Origin: Solicoccozyma terricola
Lineage: Eukaryota; Basidiomycota; Tremellomycetes; Filobasidiales; Piskurozymaceae
Length of the DNA: 64,000 nucleotides
Direction: 5' to 3'
Assembly: GCA_001600875.1 (NCBI GenBank)
Contig: BCLD01000001.1
Location: 2,185,452 to 2,249,451 of the forward strand
A model generated the notes under the pieces. That model ran no database searches. It was given only the letters and a program-made list of their open reading frames with translations, and had not been told where the DNA came from. Both the position numbers and the translations under genes were made by a program. Position 1 is the first letter of the stretch. Each line of letters begins with the position of its first letter. Shown here one piece after another: positions 60,029 to 64,000 of the stretch.

Positions 60029-61920
60029 TCATCCCAAAAGTTTCAGGAACCCAAATAGTTCACCACTTCGATCACTACATTCGCTTACTTTTGAACCTCG
60101 TCCTTTCATCAGGTTCTCTCCCACAGTCTCTTTTGTGACTTCTTTTTTCACAGTTGTTGCCCCTCGCGCTCTGCTATCGACCACAGGTTTGTTCTCCGGT
60201 ACCACTGTGACGGTCTCGTCTCCCGATTCAACAGGGGGTGAGGAGACGTCCGAGTCGTTATCAAACGTCGGAGAGTCCTGTTTCTATACCAAGACAAAGG
60301 GCGATATCAGCCCACCCGCTGGACAGCATGCAAGATCATCAAGCCATGGTTGATAGCCAAAACTTGACCTTTTTCCGAGATACCTTCACATTCATTTTAA
60401 CGCCTTCTGGTAGTTTCTGAACCTCCTCAACAAACGCGGAGGTCCTGCCTCCAACGGTGACGAAAGATATCGTTGCTGGTTCTCCATTGGGCTGTATGGT
60501 GGTTGTCGGTATGGAAATGAGCGTAGTGGAAATGGATGATGACCGTTACTCACGAGTCGCATTCCTAAGGAATCATCTAGTCCTTTGAGACGCTTTTCTT
60601 TCTTTCCCTTGGACCATCTCCAAGTGAACAGCCAATCTGTTGGGCATCTCATGGAATTAAATCAGGGATTCGACGATGAGAGTCATAAAACATAATCTTT
60701 CCACATACCTTTAGGAAACCTTGCATGATTCGCATTCACTTCCACAGCAGTCCTACAAATCTCAATCATCATCCTCCAAACCTTCTCCACTTGTTCATCC
60801 GACAATTTCTTAACCGGACTACCAGGATGTACACCAGCCTGATACAATATCTCATCAGCTACCCAATTCCCTACTCCCGCTGAGAAGCTCTGATCGAGGA
60901 GGACGGATTTCACCGCTCCAGACCGTTTGGAGAGGAGGGAGGTGAATAGGTCTAATGTTGGAGGAGAGAGGAGGGGATCGAAGCCTAGCGAGGAAAGAGG
61001 TGGATGTTGGGATGGTGGGGATGGAAGGAGACGGATACGGGCGAATCGACGGGCTGGGAGATGGGATGCGGTGCAGGTGGGGGAAAGGGGTGAGTCAGCG
61101 GGAGAAGCGAAAGAATGGTATGATATCTGGTACTTGCAATCAACAAACGCCAATTCAATCGGTTCATCCCCTACTGATCCTTCTTGTGGGGTTAGCTTGA
61201 GCATGAACTTGAGATACTGTGGAGAAACGTATGAGTTGACTTTGAAAAGGAATGCAAATCGACAGACGTGTGCAAGTCAGTACCTTGGGTGGCCAGACAG
61301 CTTGCGATTCTTTCGCTCTTTTCGGTCTTCGGATGTACCAGTCTGGTTCTTTCCCTTTAAGCTGTAAAAACTCAAATGTTCCCGGTGTTCAGATTGTACT
61401 GTCAGCTGAGATATAATGCAGACAACAACGAGAACGAATATACCATTAACATCCCGGTCATACCGAAATGCATGACTGGAACAGGACCATCTCCAGAGAG
61501 GTCGAGCCAAAAGCTGATTCGAGGACATGTTTAGTACTCCACGAGGAGAGGTACTGATAGCTTTGGAGCAAAGGAGCAGGACGATTGCTCACATCTTCCC
61601 GTGGCGAGAACATCCTTGGATCGTCCTTCCACTCAATGCCTTTGGCTAGCAGTATCATTTGACCACCGAGTTACTACTAGACCTGGACACGTCTAAGGAA
61701 GGGTGGCTCACCAGATCCTCATGAGTGATTCCATCCGTAAACACCAACTTATCCTCTCTCGTCTCGACAGAGGAGATGCAATAGCCTGTACACGTAGTTT
61801 CGATGAGCTTTCGAGCTCTTTCAACTTCTGTGATACGTGAGCGAACGCTGCAGTGTCAGCTGGTAATACAGGAGCCGGGAAGCATAGAACTTTGAGGAGG
61901 ATACCTGGCAACTCTGGCAT
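60029..61920 (-). CDS. FPG1: Formamidopyrimidine-DNA glycosylase (Fpg/MutM type)
   Basis: This base-excision repair enzyme removes oxidised purines and nicks the abasic site. It starts MPELPEVERARKL; Pro after Met is the catalytic nucleophile and Glu follows. The first exon is only 16 nt (61920-61905). Other exons are 61827-61712, 61639-61593, 61513-61444, 61361-61284, 61216-61138, 61053-60709, 60636-60554, 60491-60384 and 60283-60029, giving 398 residues. Conserved blocks are GRTIQGCSRHGKM with the beta-loop Lys, VMHFGMTGML, VDSRRFARIRLL and the helix-two-turns-helix SFSAGVGNWVADEILYQAGV. No zinc finger follows, as in plant and fungal Fpg; instead there is a Lys-rich, acidic tail. The intron 61137-61054 uses a GC donor (GCAAGT). 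The gene is divergent from the PABA synthase gene. Confidence 0.85.
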
Positions 61921-62113
61921 GTTTCTGCACTGTGATGGAGAGATTGAAACAACAGGCAGGAACGGCCAGATCGATCGCCGCGGCCCACGTGGCCGGCCAC
62001 GTGACTCGATAACAAAAGTTGGGTCAGCCGTCGGATGCCTGACATCCTTGGTCACAACGTCTAGTTGCAAGCTCAACGGGCTCTACTCGGCAGGATAGAG
62101 GATCAACCTCATC
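61921..62113. promoter_or_regulatory. 193 bp divergent promoter with an 18 bp palindrome of two CACGTG boxes
   Basis: The starts of the Fpg gene (61920, minus) and the PABA synthase gene (62114, plus) are only 193 bp apart. At 61986-62003 lies CACGTGGCCGGCCACGTG, a perfect palindrome made of two CACGTG boxes joined by GGCCGG. It sits about 65 bp from one ATG and 110 bp from the other. CACGTG is the core site of fungal bHLH regulators such as Cbf1; control of both genes from it is inference. Confidence 0.6.
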
Positions 62114-64000
62114 ATGATATCATCAACGCCTCCTTTGCCGCGCACGCTGGTCCTGGATTACCACGATTCGTGTATGTTGCAAGTTCTTCGGATGTGATTC
62201 GTCTAGTCACTGAAGATGGACCCATCGGATCATTCCGCAATTCGTTCTACTTACCCATTCAGATACCAACAATATCCTTACCCTCTTTACCCAGTTATAC
62301 TCAGATGAAGAGGTACAACGCAAGGTCACCGTCTTGGAAGTCGATTCTATGACATGGTTCGCACTTCTTATCAACCTTTCCGCGAGGACACAAGCTGATC
62401 TACTCTTTTTTTGCCCTCTTCACCAGGACTCAATGCCAGACGCTGCTGGAGAATATAGACTGCATAATACTCTCCCCAGGACCTGGATCCCCCAGTATAC
62501 CGTCTGATATCCTCTATGGGCTAGAGTTGGTTCAAACAACGAACAAGCCGGTGTTGGGGATCTGTCTAGGCTGTCAGGCGATAGGAGTCGGTTGGGGAGG
62601 GGAAATGGCTTTTACGCCGAATATCCGGCATGGACAGGTGATATCTGTTCAACATGATGGAAAGGGTGTATTTGATGGGATACCATTGAAGAGGGAGGAC
62701 GAAGCAGTAGCTGGTGCAAGGAGGAATACAGAAGGGAAAGGTCAAGTTGACGTTGTGGTCTACAATAGTCTGACATTGGACGAGAAAAGTGAGACTTTCT
62801 TGGAAGTGCCGCACGATCATGCCGAAGCTGACTCCCATCTGAATGCTGCCAGCTCTCCCGGAATGTCTAACCATAGACGCATGGTCACTCGAAGCTCCGT
62901 CAGGAAACGCTCCCGGGTTGACGAGATCAATACAAGGCGTATCGCATCGAACAAAGCCGCAATGGGGAGTGCAGTTCCATCCAGAAGTGCGATCTTGTTT
63001 TTTCTAGTGCAAATTTCATCCCCGTTAGCTGACAATCATCGAAACCTTTTCGCAGTCAATCTCATCGACTTGCGGCCTTCAAATCCTTTCATCCTTCCTC
63101 GATAAAGTCCATTTTCACTATTCGTCCCCGATTTCGTTCCCTCACCTGGAGAGAGCATTAGTGAGGGGAAGCGTAACGGCACATGCTCCTTCTCGAGCTC
63201 CTAGTCCGAGGAGAAGACGTGGAGTCAGAGATGGGATTGAGCTGGTGGAGCAGCGGTTACTAGGCATTGAAAGGGAATGGAAAGCGGAAGACGCTTTTGA
63301 GAAGCTTGTTCGAGGAAGAAGTGGATTAGGTGGGATATGGCTGGATGGTCAGTCTGTGAGTGTTCCATGAGGCGATATTTACGATCAAGAGTTGGATGCT
63401 GATAGTTGAGTGTTATCTGGTAGCCCACTGCGAAGACTACGACTTCGATGGCCGTGCCGAGCTTCATTCTTTCTTACAACGTCGTCTCGAGAGTCATGCA
63501 CTGTGATCATTTGGTATCAGGATCAGTGGCTAGGATATCCAAGAAACTGAAGAGAGCAGAAACCTTCTGGGATGTACTCTCCACGGCACAACGACACCTT
63601 CAATGCGATCTCGATGGGGACGGATCGCACGGACAAGCAATCTTCCGTGGTGGGTTCGTAGGATGGTTCGGATACGAGATGAAAGTGGAGTCGTTGGCTG
63701 GGTACAGAGCACCAACAACTCTGGTGGATGGAGAGAGGGTAGATGCGTGTTGGACGTTCTGTGACAGGGTTGTTCAGATGGAAGCTAGCGGGGAGTGGGT
63801 GTTGAGAGGTGTTGTGCGAGAAGATGGGGTAGACGACTACATCGGTGGCCTGCTGGAATGGCTCTATGAGAATGGGGTGAATATTGGGACAACACGTTCC
63901 GAGTGGGAGGGCTGGTCTAAGAAGGTGCAGGTCGACCTCTCAAATCTTCAAAGGACTTCAAGCTCTCAACCTCACGCCGACATGCCGACCTTCAAACCGG
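62114..64000 (+). CDS. ABZ1: Aminodeoxychorismate (PABA) synthase, fused PabA-PabB, cut by the right edge
   Basis: The enzyme converts chorismate and glutamine to 4-amino-4-deoxychorismate on the way to p-aminobenzoate and folate. Exons 62114-62171, 62263-62356, 62427-62788, 62853-62986, 63056-63355 and 63424-64000 (open) join in phase to about 508 residues so far. The N-terminal glutamine amidotransferase domain shows LVLDYHDSYT, ILSPGPGSP, the nucleophile elbow LGICLGCQAIG, and QWGVQFHPE with the catalytic His and Glu. The PabB-type component I domain begins near residue 385 with SYNVVSRVM and GFVGWFGYEMKVESLAGYRA. The chorismate-binding core lies beyond the window. The fused order matches yeast Abz1. 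Transcription starts divergently from the Fpg gene. Confidence 0.9.

Noticed and set aside
61054..61133. 80 nt GT-AG intron in the Fpg gene
   Set aside because: It breaks the reading frame; the GC donor four bases upstream keeps it and restores a conserved motif.
1..64000. CRISPR arrays, insertion sequences, retroelements, viral genes
   Set aside because: No spacer-repeat arrays, transposase, reverse transcriptase, integrase or capsid motifs were seen on either strand.

Overview
This window is nuclear DNA of a fungus, most likely a basidiomycete yeast of the tremellomycete type (Cryptococcus/Kwoniella relatives). That placement is inferred from gene content and architecture: genes are dense on both strands and cut by many 45-110 bp GT-AG introns (donors mostly GTGAGT, GTNNGT or GTGCGT), and the products include a fungal septin, cytoplasmic dynein, an INO80 Ies1-type subunit, Tim21 and a fused PABA synthase. 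No rRNA, CRISPR array, transposon, virus or convincing tRNA was found.

Layout. 1-906 (-): start of a BTB/POZ-like protein that runs off the left edge. 2746-5016 (-): BTG/Tob family protein. 5620-8048 (-): CDC3-type septin, 11 exons. 8653-9232 (+): small C4 zinc-binding protein. 9879-25938 (+): cytoplasmic dynein heavy chain, the backbone of the window, about 37 introns. 26518-32202 (+): 1828-residue low-complexity protein. 32401-35026 (+): IQM-like IQ-motif protein. 35325-37379 (-): MFS transporter with one in-frame TGA. 37890-40666 (-): 882-residue Ser/Thr-rich protein of unknown function. 41701-43498 (+): acidic, possibly BTB-like protein. 43514-45488 (-): HIT-domain protein. 45489-48229: low-complexity intergenic DNA. 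48230-51859 (+): Ies1-like INO80 subunit. 52209-54519 (-): secreted thaumatin-like protein with a 186 bp coding minisatellite broken by a 100-N gap. 55104-56506 (+): TIM21. 56761 to about 58375 (-): SAM-dependent methyltransferase. 60029-61920 (-): Fpg/MutM-type DNA glycosylase. 62114-64000 (+): aminodeoxychorismate (PABA) synthase, cut by the right edge.

Exon models were checked by codon phase. For CDC3, BTG, the 1828-aa protein, the MFS protein, the 882-aa protein, HIT, TIM21 and Fpg the spliced exons sum to a multiple of three with no clash. The genes are ordinary housekeeping functions (cytoskeleton, chromatin, mitochondrial import, DNA repair, folate) and I saw no operon-like or cluster-like system.

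The main points of interest are: a perfect 18 bp palindrome made of two CACGTG boxes in the 193 bp promoter shared by the Fpg and PABA synthase genes; a predicted GC-AG intron in the Fpg gene; a single in-frame stop in an otherwise intact MFS transporter; 8-11 nt microexons in three genes; introns that split two dynein P-loops; and a 34-57 kb block where introns and spacers carry long C/G homopolymers, some probably assembly-limited.
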